From an uncultured Collinsella sp. (GTDB lineage Bacteria > Actinomycetota > Coriobacteriia > Coriobacteriales > Coriobacteriaceae), in assembly GCA_900549275.1 (NCBI GenBank), contig URNU01000092.1, positions 1-6,243 on the forward strand: DNA of 6,243 nt. The letters run 5' to 3'. This document shows, piece by piece, positions 5,858-6,243 of this stretch (the stretch's first letter is position 1; each line of letters starts with the position of its first letter). Below the pieces are notes generated by a model. It saw nothing but the letters and a program-made list of their open reading frames with translations, did no database searches and was not told the DNA's origin. The position numbers were made by a program, and so were the translations under genes.

Positions 5858-5914
5858 ATGCTATGTTGTTGATTTGCGGCTCGTTTTGTTGGACCCGCGC
5901 TTTCAACGAGGAAG

Positions 5915-5961
5915 ATAATAACCTATGATTCGAGAACTGTGCAAGCACTTTTTTCAAAAAA
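5915..5961 (-). promoter_or_regulatory. Promoter of tRNA-Leu
   Basis: On the minus strand the -35 box TTGCAC (5944 to 5939) and the -10 box TATTAT (5920 to 5915), five of six to consensus, are 18 bases apart. Upstream lies TTTTTT-G-AAAAAA (5961 to 5949), the AT palindrome shared with both tRNA-Gly promoters. The predicted start is about 50 bases before the tRNA, so a long 5' leader would be removed by RNase P. The -35 box also lies inside the outer inverted repeat 5932-5942/6154-6164. Confidence 0.75.
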
Positions 5962-6164
5962 ATCATATTTTTTTACAGACTCTTTTCATAGCACGTAGAC
6001 GGACCTGTTCGGGCCGGAATGAGGTCGCTTTCCAACGCGTCCTCGGGCATGCGGCATTATTTTGATCTGCGCTTCGCGCTACAAAATAATGCCGCCCCCT
6101 GCGGAATGCGTTGGAAAGCGACCTCATTCCTGCCCTAGGGACACATGCTTCAGGCACAGTTCTC
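5932..6164. repeat. Outer inverted repeat pair flanking the large hairpin
   Basis: GAGAACTGTGC at 5932-5942 is the exact reverse complement of GCACAGTTCTC at 6154-6164. The match extends inward by AAGCA (5943-5947) against TGCTT (6146-6150) if three bases (6151-6153) are looped out, giving 16 paired positions. The left arm overlaps the tRNA-Leu -35 box, so the right arm may be a divergent copy of part of that promoter rather than a transposon end. It encloses the 6011-6135 inverted repeat. Confidence 0.55.
6011..6135. repeat. Long nested inverted repeat (MITE-like or structured-RNA-like)
   Basis: Three nested palindromic segments share one centre. The outer arms 6016-6038 and 6108-6130 are perfectly complementary over 23 bases, and GGGC/GCCC (6011-6014, 6132-6135) extends them past one mismatch. 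Poorly paired stretches (6039-6050, 6096-6107) follow. The middle arms GCGGCATTATTTTG (6051-6064) and CAAAATAATGCCGC (6082-6095) are perfect over 14 bases. The core is GCGC-TTC-GCGC (6069-6079). The whole could fold as one hairpin of about 125 bases from either strand. No U tract follows on either side. No transposase is nearby and I see no clear target duplication beyond GGAC at 6001-6004 and 6139-6142. A non-autonomous mobile element is the most likely reading; a structured RNA or large regulatory palindrome is possible. Confidence 0.85.
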
Positions 6165-6195
6165 AAACATGTTCTGGGGCTGATATAAATTTAGT
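6136..6195. other. Non-coding spacer to the right of the large inverted repeat
   Basis: Apart from the right arm of the outer repeat, this spacer holds a possible plus-strand promoter: TTCTCA (6160-6165), 18 bases, then TATAAA (6184-6189). It would point out of the window to the right. The -35 match is only four of six and no downstream gene can be seen, so I treat it as weak. No gene is supported anywhere from 5858 to 6243. Confidence 0.25.
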
Positions 6196-6214
6196 GGCTC
6201 GGCCTTGCCGAGCC
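6196..6214. terminator. GC-rich hairpin, possible terminator or attenuator
   Basis: GGCTCGGC-CTT-GCCGAGCC is a perfect 8-pair stem with a three-base loop. It is flanked by AT-rich sequence on both sides, with ATATAAA repeated directly at 6183-6189 and 6218-6224. Neither flank has a clean U run, so the direction is unclear. It could end a gene that lies beyond the right edge or act in the leader of one. Confidence 0.45.
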
Positions 6215-6231
6215 CTTATATAAAGAGGCCG

Positions 6232-6243
6232 GAGCTAAAGCTC
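6232..6243. repeat. Hairpin cut off by the right window edge
   Basis: GAGCT-AA-AGCTC forms a 5-pair stem that stops at the last base of the window. The preceding GCCG (6228-6231) may continue the left arm, so a longer GC-rich stem, possibly a terminator, may extend outside. Confidence 0.35.

Noticed and set aside
6011..6135. CRISPR array or ordinary intrinsic terminator as explanation for the repeat
   Set aside because: There is only one palindromic unit and no spacer-repeat periodicity, and neither strand has a U tract right after the stem.
5963..6166. 67-residue minus-strand reading frame across the large inverted repeat
   Set aside because: Its sequence is created by both arms of the inverted repeat, and it has no ribosome binding site or domain that I can recognise.

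Overview
The window reads like a chromosomal stretch of a moderately high-GC actinobacterium. The GH13 enzyme has features of the actinobacterial alpha-glucosidase subfamily, CCA is encoded in the tRNA genes, and the promoters are sigma70-type. My best guess is class Coriobacteriia, for example a gut Collinsella; this is inferred from protein style, not from any search. Every gene I can support lies on the minus strand, so transcription runs from right to left.

From right to left the layout is as follows. (i) About 5930-6243 has no gene. It holds a strikingly long nested inverted repeat (6011-6135), a second flanking inverted repeat (5932-5942 with 6154-6164), and GC-rich hairpins at the window edge. 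(ii) A tRNA-Leu(GAG) gene (5768-5857) has its own promoter and a textbook terminator. (iii) A two-gene signalling unit follows: a 781-residue PAS-GAF-(GAF-like)-PP2C/SpoIIE-type phosphatase, then a 248-residue protein that joins a STAS anti-anti-sigma domain to an RsbW-type histidine-kinase-like ATPase in one chain. (iv) A tRNA cluster Gly(GCC)-Cys(GCA)-Gly(GCC) (2128-2429) has terminator-like hairpins between its members. (v) A 577-residue GH13 alpha-glucosidase (216-1949) comes next. (vi) A third identical tRNA-Gly(GCC) (1-75) lacks only the last A of CCA at the window edge.

The phosphatase and the STAS-ATPase fusion look like a partner-switching module. The ATPase domain would phosphorylate a STAS serine, the phosphatase would remove the phosphate in response to signals sensed by PAS/GAF domains, and the output would be release or capture of a partner, classically a sigma factor. 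No sigma factor gene is visible here. The alpha-glucosidase appears to be a separate carbohydrate-use gene that sits between directly repeated tRNA-Gly genes.

The points most worth a second look are the nested inverted repeat near 6011-6135, the fused antagonist/kinase protein, the hairpin plus U-tract between every pair of clustered tRNAs, and a shared AT palindrome placed just upstream of the -35 box of all three tRNA promoters.
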